From contig JBGSUL010000032.1 of NCBI GenBank assembly GCA_041736155.1, positions 191,795-255,794 of the forward strand: a stretch of 64,000 nucleotides of DNA. Reading direction: 5' to 3'. Under the pieces are notes generated by a model. The model had not been told where the DNA came from. It worked only from the letters and a program-made list of their open reading frames with translations, and ran no database searches. This stretch comes from JANPLN01 sp041736155. Its GTDB lineage: Bacteria; Bdellovibrionota; Bdellovibrionia; Bdellovibrionales; JAGQZY01. Positions 36,717 through 44,954 of this stretch are shown here, in pieces; position 1 is the stretch's first letter; each line of letters begins with the position of its first letter. The translations under genes and the position numbers were made by a program.

Positions 36717-36835
36717 ATTGTCCATTCTCTAGTGTCTAGATTCTAAATTTTGCGCCACTGTGCTTCGCACATCAACGTGCTTGGAGCGGAGAATGGACAA
36801 TGGAGAATAGAGGAAATTTTGCTGGCGCAAAATTT
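36717..36835. repeat. Two interleaved perfect inverted repeats next to tRNA-Ser
   Basis: Arm A (36717-36729, ATTGTCCATTCTC) is an exact reverse complement of 36789-36801. Arm B (36745-36757, AAATTTTGCGCCA) is an exact reverse complement of 36823-36835. The order A-B-A'-B' is pseudoknot-like. B' ends on the first base of the tRNA CCA complement. A smaller GCAC/GTGC stem lies inside at about 36768-36781. Confidence 0.8.
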
Positions 36836-36923
36836 GGCGGAGGATGCGAGATTCGAACTCGCGTTACCTTTTGGGTAAACTCGCTTTCCAAGCGAGCGGA
36901 TTCAGCCACTCTCCCAATCCTCC
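36835..36923 (-). tRNA. tRNA-Ser(GGA)
   Basis: The reverse strand folds as a class II tRNA: acceptor GGAGGAT/ATCCTCC, anticodon stem CTCGC/GCGAG with loop TTGGAAA giving anticodon GGA (36887-36889), a long variable arm, and the T-arm GCGAG-TTCGAAT-CTCGC. The discriminator base is G, as expected for serine tRNAs, and CCA is encoded (36835-36837). Confidence 0.95.
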
Positions 36924-37000
36924 ACTTATGTTTCTAGTGGGAATTGCGTTAAAAGGGAAGGCGCACCGATCCAAAGGGTTGGTTGGGCTGAGATTTTCAA

Positions 37001-37035
37001 AAAAAAAGGCCTCGCTGGGAGCGAAGCCTTTTTTT
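37001..37035 (-). terminator. Strong intrinsic terminator
   Basis: AAAAAAAGGCCTCGCT, loop GGG, AGCGAAGCCTTTTTTT: a long A/T-flanked GC stem that works on both strands. It ends the minus-strand secreted protein gene whose stop is at 37059. Confidence 0.9.
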
Positions 37036-37058
37036 GCTTTAACGTAGGAATCTTGTTT

Positions 37059-37925
37059 TTACGGGGTTGTAGTAACAGACACCGGCGCGTTGCTTGTACT
37101 TAAAAGTCCTTCGACGATGACAACAAGTTCACTTTTTGGCGCTTTCATAGACTCAAGAACAGGAGCCAATTGAGCCTCGGTACCTTTTTGGATTGTTTGA
37201 GTCAAAAGTTGAACAGCCATTTGCGCTTCGCTTTGAATAGCCTCGACTTGTGCAGACGCAGCAGCTAGGGCGGCGCTTTGCGCTGCTATAGCTTGGCAAA
37301 AGTTGCTGGAGGGTTGCATATCAAGAACGTCACCAGCATCATTTTTACAACCAGAAGCGGTGATTTTGGCTTGGATGATGTTAAGAACTGAACAGCTGCG
37401 AGCAGAAGAAGACAGAATAACGTTATCACGTGTCGGCGCAGGGGCAGGAGCCTGTATTCCCTGTTGAGACATGTACGCTGTTGCATTTAAACGCAAAAAG
37501 ACAGGTCTTGCTTCTTCTACAGTCATATTATTGTCAGCTGCATATTTTTGGACGGCCGCATCGATGTCAGCAGCAGGAACGTCTTTTTCGATAGAGGCAA
37601 TAAGTTCTGTAACTTGGTCTTCATAAACCTTAGCGGCATCTTCATAAGCTGACACTTTTACTTCATTAGCAGCGATCGCATCGTTTACAAATGTGACAGG
37701 AGAAGAGACAAACTGCTGAGTAGAAACACGCAAGGCGGAGAGAGAGGCTTGAGAACCGATAGCGGCCATCACGTCAGCATTGGTGATGAGTTCCATTTGT
37801 GAGCTACAAGTGACGGCGTAAATAAGATCAACCTGTGCTTGCTGTTCAGCGGAAACTTCTTGAGCAAAAGCATTACAAGTTAAGCTTGTAACGGCCAGTG
37901 TAATTAAAGCGAAAGTGTATTTCAT
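37059..37925 (-). CDS. Secreted Ala/Gln-rich protein, paralog of the next gene
   Basis: 288 residues. ATG 37925 is used because AAAGGAG lies just upstream and it opens a clear signal peptide (ending NAFAQ); a 27-residue longer frame has no ribosome site. The mature protein is alanine- and glutamine-rich and helical, with cysteines in VTCSS, RSCSV, SGCKN and NFCQA. The central region (MTVEEAR...QQGI, then SARSCSV...C...FCQAI) lines up with the protein encoded just upstream (38140-38976), so the two are tandem paralogs. Function unknown. Confidence 0.78.
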   Translation of the reverse strand: MKYTFALITLAVTSLTCNAFAQEVSAEQQAQVDLIYAVTCSSQMELITNADVMAAIGSQASLSALRVSTQQFVSSPVTFVNDAIAANEVKVSAYEDAAKVYEDQVTELIASIEKDVPAADIDAAVQKYAADNNMTVEEARPVFLRLNATAYMSQQGIQAPAPAPTRDNVILSSSARSCSVLNIIQAKITASGCKNDAGDVLDMQPSSNFCQAIAAQSAALAAASAQVEAIQSEAQMAVQLLTQTIQKGTEAQLAPVLESMKAPKSELVVIVEGLLSTSNAPVSVTTTP

Positions 37926-38085
37926 AAAAACTCCTTTAAGTTTCAAAATTTTCAGACTCATACGTAGCACAATAAAATAAAAATGAGACTGAAAAACAAG
38001 CACCATGAAAATTAGACAGAGCTTTTAAAAAATTTATTTGGCGTTTTTGAGAGAGAAAAGCGAAGTTTCGACCACATGTCAAAAA

Positions 38086-38110
38086 CCATCAGTTCATGAT
38101 GAACTGATGG
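38086..38110 (-). terminator. Intrinsic terminator between the tandem secreted paralogs
   Basis: CCATCAGTTCA, loop TGA, TGAACTGATGG is a perfect 11-bp stem. On the minus strand it is followed by TTTTTG. It ends the transcript of the gene at 38140 and leaves the paralog at 37059 with its own promoter. Confidence 0.85.
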
Positions 38111-38139
38111 CGTAAGAAAAGAAATTATTTTTGTTCTAA

Positions 38140-38976
38140 CTATTCGGCGGCTGCTTGCGCAGAAGCTTCTTCGCGAACTTGTTCGCGCACTTTTTCTTTT
38201 TCAGCTTTCCCAGAGACTACATAAGTGTCGATGTCCACCATCACAACTCGTGCCGCACGATCCATGGCTTGAGAAATAAGGGCCATCACCTGCTTTGCGC
38301 CCTCTTCTGTGGGCTGAGACTCGGGATCATCCTCCCATTTTTGGAAAAGAGCCTGCTGGGCAGCGATGACTTGACGATACCCATCGAGGGAAGTTTTAAT
38401 TTTCGCACAAAAAGCAACCGAACTGGCGGTGCTTGTGTGATTCACGCAGTCATTCACATTGGCAGCGATTAACTCTTCGGCCACTTTGCAGAGCGAGTTG
38501 GCACGAGCCGAAAGATAACCAAATTTAGTTTGGCCTATGTCTTGTTGAACAAAAGGTTGAATCGTCACATATTCCGCTTCTGCTTTTGCGGCTTCGGGAG
38601 TGTACCCTTGTTTAAGAAGGTCTTGGAGAAGACCTTCATAATAAACTTTAATTCCATCGTCCGTTGTGTCTTGAGCAATGGCTTCGCGAATCATATAAAT
38701 GTTGTTTTGCTCATCCAGATTAAACGTGGTGACCAGATTGTCCCAGTAACCGACAGTGTCCTGTATGAAAAAAGGGTAATCTTGGCGATTTGAGAAAGCC
38801 GCATTATTTTGCAAAAGAAAATCTTTGGTCTCTGCTGTGAGCTGCTCATTTTCAGTACAATAAAGCTGCTGCGCTGTGGGCACGACTGTCGCTTCAACAA
38901 CAACCGGGGGCACCACATCTGCAAAAGCAGACAGTGAAGAAGACAAGAGGACGGGTAATAATATTTTAGTAAACAT
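38140..38976 (-). CDS. Secreted helical protein, paralog of the neighbour
   Basis: 278 residues. Signal peptide (MFTKILLPVLLSSSLSAFA), then a helical, Gln/Ala-rich body with cysteines in LYCTE, LCKVA, NDCVN and AFCAK, and a charged Ala/Glu-rich tail. CTGGAG precedes the ATG. It starts 15 bases after the giant metzincin lipoprotein gene and probably shares its transcript, so it may be a partner of that protein. It resembles the protein at 37059 around the cysteine-containing region. Confidence 0.78.
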   Translation of the reverse strand: MFTKILLPVLLSSSLSAFADVVPPVVVEATVVPTAQQLYCTENEQLTAETKDFLLQNNAAFSNRQDYPFFIQDTVGYWDNLVTTFNLDEQNNIYMIREAIAQDTTDDGIKVYYEGLLQDLLKQGYTPEAAKAEAEYVTIQPFVQQDIGQTKFGYLSARANSLCKVAEELIAANVNDCVNHTSTASSVAFCAKIKTSLDGYRQVIAAQQALFQKWEDDPESQPTEEGAKQVMALISQAMDRAARVVMVDIDTYVVSGKAEKEKVREQVREEASAQAAAE

Positions 38977-38991
38977 CTTTTTCTCCAGTTA

Positions 38992-41900
38992 TTAAATAAA
39001 CGTCAAAAGCATCTTAATTAATTCTTTTTGCGACTCTAACTCTCCACGGAGTCCGGTCATATTATTTTGGATGTCGTTGCTCTCTTGGACCTTCTCTTCG
39101 AGGACTGTCAAAATAGTCTGAGTGCTAAAATCGCCATTCAATGACTGATTCGCCAACTGGGCTTGCGCCGTTTTAATCAACGCTTCCAAATTCGTGATCC
39201 GCGTGCGCAAGATAGCTTTCACGCCGGCTTGTTCTTCGTTGAGAGCATCACCAAATTGGCCCAACTGATTCAGCTGACGAGTCAATTGATTGACCACGTT
39301 CACGAGTTGACCAAGAGACAGTTCTTGATCGTAGTCAACTGAGTAAACCTTGGTGTTGGAACCAACACGGCTCAAGATCTGATCAATCGATTCTGAAACC
39401 AACGCCTGCTCGTAAGGAGTCAAGTTATTGATCGGATCAGCAACAGCTTCCATCAAAGCCTCGTAAACCTTGTTGAGGTCACTGATTTTAAGATTGGATG
39501 TCGAGGACCCAAAGCGGCGGAAGAATTCGCTGGAATTAGGTGCCAAGCTGCTATCTTCGGCTATGTCTTGAAGCGCCTTATTGAGCGCGGCCTGTGTTTT
39601 GATATTTACAAAATCACGCATCTTTTCGATGAAGATGTAATGACCTTTAGTCACGCGGTCGACTTGATTGTAAGTATCAATCCACAATTGAGCCACCGTC
39701 GCTTCTGGACGGGCAATCAAGAAATAACGACCCATATCGATCGAACCAGGGTAGCTGTCGGATCCGGCGTAGTAGTTAGGAATACCCACAGTCGTAAATG
39801 GCATCATACGACGAATGGTAATGTCCACTTTTCCAGGAACCATTAAACCTGCGATGTAAAGTCTCACAAACTGTGCGGCAAAGTCTTTTTCTTCGTTAAA
39901 CTTAGTCAGAGCTTTGGTGTTGTCGTAAAGAAGTGTGTCCGTATTTGGTACATCTCCTAACGACGCCACACGCGAAGCCGCCCAATTTAAGTAGTGCGCT
40001 TTTGCCAATGGATTGGAGAGGAAATCTTCATATTTGTAAAGTCCAGCCAATTGGCCGCCCACAGCTTGTGGCAAAACATTGTCATAAAAATTTCTATCCG
40101 CTCCTGCAAGACCTTTTTCGGGACTGATGCGTACGCCTTCCGTTACACGATCTAAAATGGATTGCAGCAATAAGAATCTTAAATCTGGCTCATCCATCAT
40201 GTTAGGATAAAAGTTATCATTATACTGTTCAATTGATAGCGGGGCTCGGTTGACGAGATTGTAAAGCGCATTCAAACGAATGCCACCATTACCAAAAACA
40301 TCATAAGGGCGATCCACTTCAAGCGGACTCAAAGAATAATGATAAGAGTTCAGTGGAGTTCCCACTTCGCCACGCACAATGAACGATTTCACGTTGTTAA
40401 AATTTTGCTTCAAGTAAAACTCGATCGCGGTGGAAACATCAGGGCTAAAGCAAGAGGAGGCCGTCGATGTTCTGTTTTCACCAAGTGTGAACTTCATCAA
40501 ATCGCGAATCGTGCTAAATTCAACATAGTTCTTTTTGGGATTCGGATTATTAACAACGGTGAAGTCCACTTCACAGTAGTGGTTGAGAGCAAAAGCTTCG
40601 TTTTGGAAGAAATTGAAAACCAGGTTTCTCACCTTAAAATATTCCTGCATGGTTTTCGCCCCAGGAGTACCGTCGTCAGTGAGGGTGGCCAAATATTGCG
40701 ACCAGGAATTCAGATCAAATTTTTCCAGATACTGTTCATCAGATCCAGTCACGCGTTTCAGCTCAACGCGCCATTGATCGTAGAAGCGTTTCATCTTTAC
40801 AAAGTAAAGACGAACTATGCGATTCACTCGGCCTTGTTCAGATCCAGGGAACACACGCTCTAAGCTTTTTTGCGAAATTTCTGAGTAATAACGGTAGTCG
40901 TTAAGTACGTTTTCGACTACTTCCGAAGGCGTTGTGCCGACGTCAAACTGTGCACACATTGGATCTTTCATCATCCCCGCATCGCCGTCATCACAGTAAC
41001 CATAAGGTTTTTGTATAAGGCTCGCCTCAGTCATAATTTGTGCGATAGGTTTAATTAATTCGGTTTTACCGTCTTCGCTCAAGCCTGTCACAACTGACAG
41101 GAGGCGACCATCTTCTGCTTCGACCATGCCAGTGTAGGCATAACGAATGGCGGCGATATCGTAAGGGCCCAAAATGTTTTGTGTTGGATTGTAGTAAAAG
41201 TGATAATCCATGACCGAAGATGTTCCGAGGAGATTTTCGTCAAAATCTACCAGGCCACGGCCATACACAGTGTCCACAAAAAGCTGAGTCGGGAAATTGT
41301 CTTTATCTGCAGAGGCTTTGTAGTTGTGCATCAAGCCGAAGTTGTGTCCCATTTCGTGGATGATCGTACCGTAGAGAGACTCTTTTAAGAGTTCATTACG
41401 ACAAGACATCATCGCCTCTTCGTTGATATTGATTTGCGGAATCTCAAAAACCACCATAGCATCTGCTGGCAGATTTTGCGCTGCGCGAGCATTTTCTAAG
41501 TTTCTTTTGAAGGTTTGGGCTGCAGCAACCACACCCGGGCACAGTTTTTCAACTAAATAAACGGCACCTTTTGCAGCGATAGAAAACGGCTCGAGCTTAT
41601 GGTTGTAATAATTGCGCGAAAGCGTTGAAGAGCGGAGGGTGTCCGTCAGCGCAGAAATATATTCTTGCGGATTGTTCACGTCTACGCCAGAGGCCGCATT
41701 GATACTAGTTTGTGGGGCCAACGAAACAAAATCAAAAATGCCATTGGCTTGGGCTTTGTTTTTCCAAGCCGGCATCCACGAAAGGGTCCAGTTGTTATCG
41801 TCTGGTGAAAATTTTGTGCCATCCAAAAGATGAGCGGGCACATAAGAAGACAGCGGCCACGAAAGCGCATCGCCCTCAGCCACTTCCATCACCGCGTTGG

Positions 41901-43653
41901 ATTTTGGCGTTACAAAATCAACGCCTGCTTCGGAGGAAACAACTGTACCCGAGTAAACACCGATTTTTGTATACAAGTACTTTTGGATAATATCCGTGGA
42001 TAAGAATTTATTGATCCCCACGTGGATGTGTGAAGTCGCGGCAAAAATTTGCCCCGTCAACTCGTTAGGGAACCATGGACCCACACCACCCGCTGTGGCG
42101 CTGTCATTGGGAGAGGTAAAATCGATTTTAAAATAACGAGGATCTCCCTTGTCGACTCTTTGGGCGTTGTACTTAATCACCGGAGGAGGAACAGGGCGAC
42201 CATTGACATCTTTGTAATTTTTGTAGACGTAAATAAAAACTTTATTCCATACATCGGCAGCCTTTTGGCCTAATTCATCAACAAAAGGTTCATTCGCAGA
42301 TTCACCAGTGGGGTGATACTCAACGACCTGTCCAGGTGCCAAACGAGTGATGAGACGGTTTTGATAAAAAGTCTCAATGTTGTTCTGATTCACATCGAGA
42401 GCCAAAGTGTAATCTTTCATAGTTGTGAAGAGACCAAACTTCTTTTCATCATCTTGTGGGTATGAGCGAGAGATAAAGTTGGCAGCCAAAGCTTCTGGCT
42501 TCACAAGGTTATAGCGAATGGTCACTGATTTTGTTTTAATAAACCAGCTGATCATGTTTTTCGCAACGATGACCTTAGAGAGCGTTTTATCAGTCATATC
42601 TGCAGGAAGACTGGCACAATAGTGCGGACATACGATTGCTAAGAAATCGAGTTGTACATAAGGACGCGACGTTGGGTCGCTCTCTTGGATGTAATTGATT
42701 TCCTCATTCCCACGACCCGCAGATTCCTGCTGAACACGAAAGTTAAACCACTCTTTGACCGGAATGGAGAGGACCTCTTTAAAGTTTTGCGGTTTATTGG
42801 CGTACTCTTTTGCAATGTTTAAGTTTTCAATAACAACACGATTCACTTCAGAAACAGCACGAACAGGTTTGGCAAAATTATAACCTTCAAAACCACCACG
42901 GTTTCCACCGCCGATGTAAGACGTGGATTCTCCGCCAGCGCCAATATCATCAGCAACGTCCACGATCTCAACAGTGAGTTGCCAATCGCCTGAAGTAAGA
43001 ACTTCTTTAGGGAACATATCGCGTTTGTCGAGGGCTTTAAATAAAGTACCTTGTAACGAATTCACACGGACGTGAGTGGCTGTTTTCAGTCGAGCTGTAT
43101 CGGTGACGGGGATTTCGACAAGCGTGTTTGTTTGACGATTGTCTTCGTTACGAGCATTTCTAACCACATAGTAAGAAATTGGATAAGCAACTAAAGGAAC
43201 GCCATAGGTCCCATCAGCCAAAGAGATGGCATAGGTCATTTCGTCAGAAGGAATGAGCTCTTTTTTAGCTACTTTTAAGACGTTGAGGTAATTTCCCTCA
43301 ATTTTATAAACAATTTTGTAGCCTTCAGCGTTGTTCTCTTGCGCTTTGATTTTGATGTCAGGAGGCAACATGCTCGCAGTGGTTTCGAACTCGACGTAAC
43401 CGTAGTTGTTCATGAACTCCACATCTTTTTCCACAACCAGTTGTGCAGCAAAAGAGTTATTACCATCGGCAATTTTAGCTTTGGTAATGAGAGGGAAGGA
43501 CGTTCCATCAATCGTCGATTTTTGGACGGTATCGCCTGTTTGCAAGCCGCTTCCAAATGATGCTAAATCTTCTCTTTTTTTCACGCAACCAGAGATAAGA
43601 CCGGCCACCACAGAAACAAGTAATGCACGCACTACATAATGTTTAGAAAACAT
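38992..43653 (-). CDS. Giant metzincin-type zinc metalloprotease lipoprotein (leftward copy)
   Basis: 1553 residues. Lipobox LISGC with lipidated Cys23. A long strand-rich N-terminal half leads to HEMGHNFGLMH at residues 766-776, the metzincin HExxHxxGxxH zinc site, followed by NYKAS and about 45 residues later by a Met-turn SSVMDY and YDIAAIRYAY. These resemble the EcxA-like zinc-dependent metalloproteases (HEVGHTLGLRHNFKAS type). The last 110 residues form a coiled coil. It overlaps the upstream barrel gene by 11 bases, so the two are coupled. Likely on the outer membrane; substrate unknown. A paralog is encoded at 44955. Confidence 0.88.
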   Translation of the reverse strand: MFSKHYVVRALLVSVVAGLISGCVKKREDLASFGSGLQTGDTVQKSTIDGTSFPLITKAKIADGNNSFAAQLVVEKDVEFMNNYGYVEFETTASMLPPDIKIKAQENNAEGYKIVYKIEGNYLNVLKVAKKELIPSDEMTYAISLADGTYGVPLVAYPISYYVVRNARNEDNRQTNTLVEIPVTDTARLKTATHVRVNSLQGTLFKALDKRDMFPKEVLTSGDWQLTVEIVDVADDIGAGGESTSYIGGGNRGGFEGYNFAKPVRAVSEVNRVVIENLNIAKEYANKPQNFKEVLSIPVKEWFNFRVQQESAGRGNEEINYIQESDPTSRPYVQLDFLAIVCPHYCASLPADMTDKTLSKVIVAKNMISWFIKTKSVTIRYNLVKPEALAANFISRSYPQDDEKKFGLFTTMKDYTLALDVNQNNIETFYQNRLITRLAPGQVVEYHPTGESANEPFVDELGQKAADVWNKVFIYVYKNYKDVNGRPVPPPVIKYNAQRVDKGDPRYFKIDFTSPNDSATAGGVGPWFPNELTGQIFAATSHIHVGINKFLSTDIIQKYLYTKIGVYSGTVVSSEAGVDFVTPKSNAVMEVAEGDALSWPLSSYVPAHLLDGTKFSPDDNNWTLSWMPAWKNKAQANGIFDFVSLAPQTSINAASGVDVNNPQEYISALTDTLRSSTLSRNYYNHKLEPFSIAAKGAVYLVEKLCPGVVAAAQTFKRNLENARAAQNLPADAMVVFEIPQININEEAMMSCRNELLKESLYGTIIHEMGHNFGLMHNYKASADKDNFPTQLFVDTVYGRGLVDFDENLLGTSSVMDYHFYYNPTQNILGPYDIAAIRYAYTGMVEAEDGRLLSVVTGLSEDGKTELIKPIAQIMTEASLIQKPYGYCDDGDAGMMKDPMCAQFDVGTTPSEVVENVLNDYRYYSEISQKSLERVFPGSEQGRVNRIVRLYFVKMKRFYDQWRVELKRVTGSDEQYLEKFDLNSWSQYLATLTDDGTPGAKTMQEYFKVRNLVFNFFQNEAFALNHYCEVDFTVVNNPNPKKNYVEFSTIRDLMKFTLGENRTSTASSCFSPDVSTAIEFYLKQNFNNVKSFIVRGEVGTPLNSYHYSLSPLEVDRPYDVFGNGGIRLNALYNLVNRAPLSIEQYNDNFYPNMMDEPDLRFLLLQSILDRVTEGVRISPEKGLAGADRNFYDNVLPQAVGGQLAGLYKYEDFLSNPLAKAHYLNWAASRVASLGDVPNTDTLLYDNTKALTKFNEEKDFAAQFVRLYIAGLMVPGKVDITIRRMMPFTTVGIPNYYAGSDSYPGSIDMGRYFLIARPEATVAQLWIDTYNQVDRVTKGHYIFIEKMRDFVNIKTQAALNKALQDIAEDSSLAPNSSEFFRRFGSSTSNLKISDLNKVYEALMEAVADPINNLTPYEQALVSESIDQILSRVGSNTKVYSVDYDQELSLGQLVNVVNQLTRQLNQLGQFGDALNEEQAGVKAILRTRITNLEALIKTAQAQLANQSLNGDFSTQTILTVLEEKVQESNDIQNNMTGLRGELESQKELIKMLLTFI

Positions 43654-44581
43654 ACCCCACTCCTATCATGTAAATACTTTTGTCATCGTCAAACATTGGT
43701 TCATTAGTAATCATGCGGTCGCGCCAGTTGTAACCGACGAAAACGCTCAATACGTCTGTGGCATTCAAGATCAGACGTGCTGATAAAGACTGGACAGTGC
43801 GCCAGTCGTCGAAAAAGTCATAACGTTGTGTTTGTGAGTAGCTCACGGCGCCAATAAATTTTGACGTAATAATATAAGATCCAGAAATTCCATAGGAGAT
43901 ACCGAGCGGAGAGTTCGGTTGCAAGCCCATAACATTGGCTGTCTCATAGCGGAATTGTCGGTAATAAGCACTTAAACTCGGTGTGATAATAATACGACTT
44001 GTTGGCTGATAACGCAGAGACAATCCACTGCTGACATCAAAAGCCAAGCTGTTGCGTTGAGAGGATCGCGAAGAAGGAAAAGAAACCGCGGTAGACCACA
44101 TCAGGCGATTGTATTTATCGGACCAAATTTTAGGACGCGTGTAAGAGATATCAAGATCGGTGATACCGAAACGATCGGGATCTGAATCGACATTGTTAAA
44201 CAGACTTCCACCTTTTTCGTAAACGACAGAATCATAACCAATAGAAAGACCCAAAGCGCTGGAGGAATCTAAACGATAACTGAGGCTGAGCTCATTAACA
44301 GAGGCCCAAGTATCGGCGTACTCATCCAAGCCGCGGCGAGCGGTGGCATTGAAGAAAATCCCCCAGGGACTTTGGTTCAAAAGCATGGACTCAGCGATGG
44401 AAAGACCTTGTGCGACCGATTGATTGGTATTTTTTGCTTTTTTACCAGAGGCATCTGCTTTTGCAGCAGAAGTGGTGTTTTGTGCTGTGGTCGTAGATGT
44501 AGTGGTTGTCGATGTTTGTGCTAACGACAAGGAGCTGCAAACGATGCAGGTAACAAAAGTCACTGCAACGGCAGATCTCAT
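43643..44581 (-). CDS. Outer-membrane beta-barrel protein, partner of the leftward metzincin
   Basis: 312 residues. ATG 44581 has GGGGGA upstream and opens a signal peptide ending near LSLA; a TTG at 44611 is less likely. After a Thr/Ser-rich low-complexity stretch (about 22-60) the protein is a run of amphipathic strands with Tyr/Phe at turns and a C-terminal Phe (IYMIGVGYVF), the classic barrel ending recognised by BamA. About 10-12 strands are plausible. It heads the leftward operon. The barrel at 52443 shows a similar C-terminal pattern. Confidence 0.82.
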   Translation of the reverse strand: MRSAVAVTFVTCIVCSSLSLAQTSTTTTSTTTAQNTTSAAKADASGKKAKNTNQSVAQGLSIAESMLLNQSPWGIFFNATARRGLDEYADTWASVNELSLSYRLDSSSALGLSIGYDSVVYEKGGSLFNNVDSDPDRFGITDLDISYTRPKIWSDKYNRLMWSTAVSFPSSRSSQRNSLAFDVSSGLSLRYQPTSRIIITPSLSAYYRQFRYETANVMGLQPNSPLGISYGISGSYIITSKFIGAVSYSQTQRYDFFDDWRTVQSLSARLILNATDVLSVFVGYNWRDRMITNEPMFDDDKSIYMIGVGYVF

Positions 44582-44954
44582 TTGATTGTATTCCCCCAAC
44601 AATTTCCCCAATTTCAGTACTCCCCAAAAACATGATGAAAATCTATCTAGTGAACCCCTCCTTTAGAGACTCGGACCCTCTCCGGGGTCTTTAAAGGTGC
44701 TGAATCTATAGACTGATTTGGGGAATGCGGCTAACGAATCCTTAACAGAGCCCGAAAAAACACCAAGCTTATAAAAAGTATCGTGTAGGATCGATAGGGT
44801 CCTGCAATTTGTTCAGCTGTTTTAGAGGCCAAAATGGGTGTAAAAAGTTTATACAGTCCCGTGACAAATTGGCGGCTCGTTGCGGCCTAAACCCCCTAAA
44901 ATCCTCCCCCTTCGGCCCCTGGCTTGCTCTTAGAGAGGATGAAGTGGGGTTCCT
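44582..44954. promoter_or_regulatory. Divergent intergenic region between the two metzincin gene sets
   Basis: 373 bases without a credible gene. Both gene sets start from here, so it must hold two promoters, but no clear -35/-10 pair can be named. A GACCC/GGGTC hairpin lies near 44684-44700, followed by TTT, and an imperfect AGGATC/GGGTCCT repeat near 44793-44809. G-runs (GGGGAA) precede the leftward start. Confidence 0.45.

Noticed and set aside
36844..37047. 67-codon plus-strand frame over the tRNA-Ser region
   Set aside because: Covers the tRNA gene and a terminator; not a protein gene.
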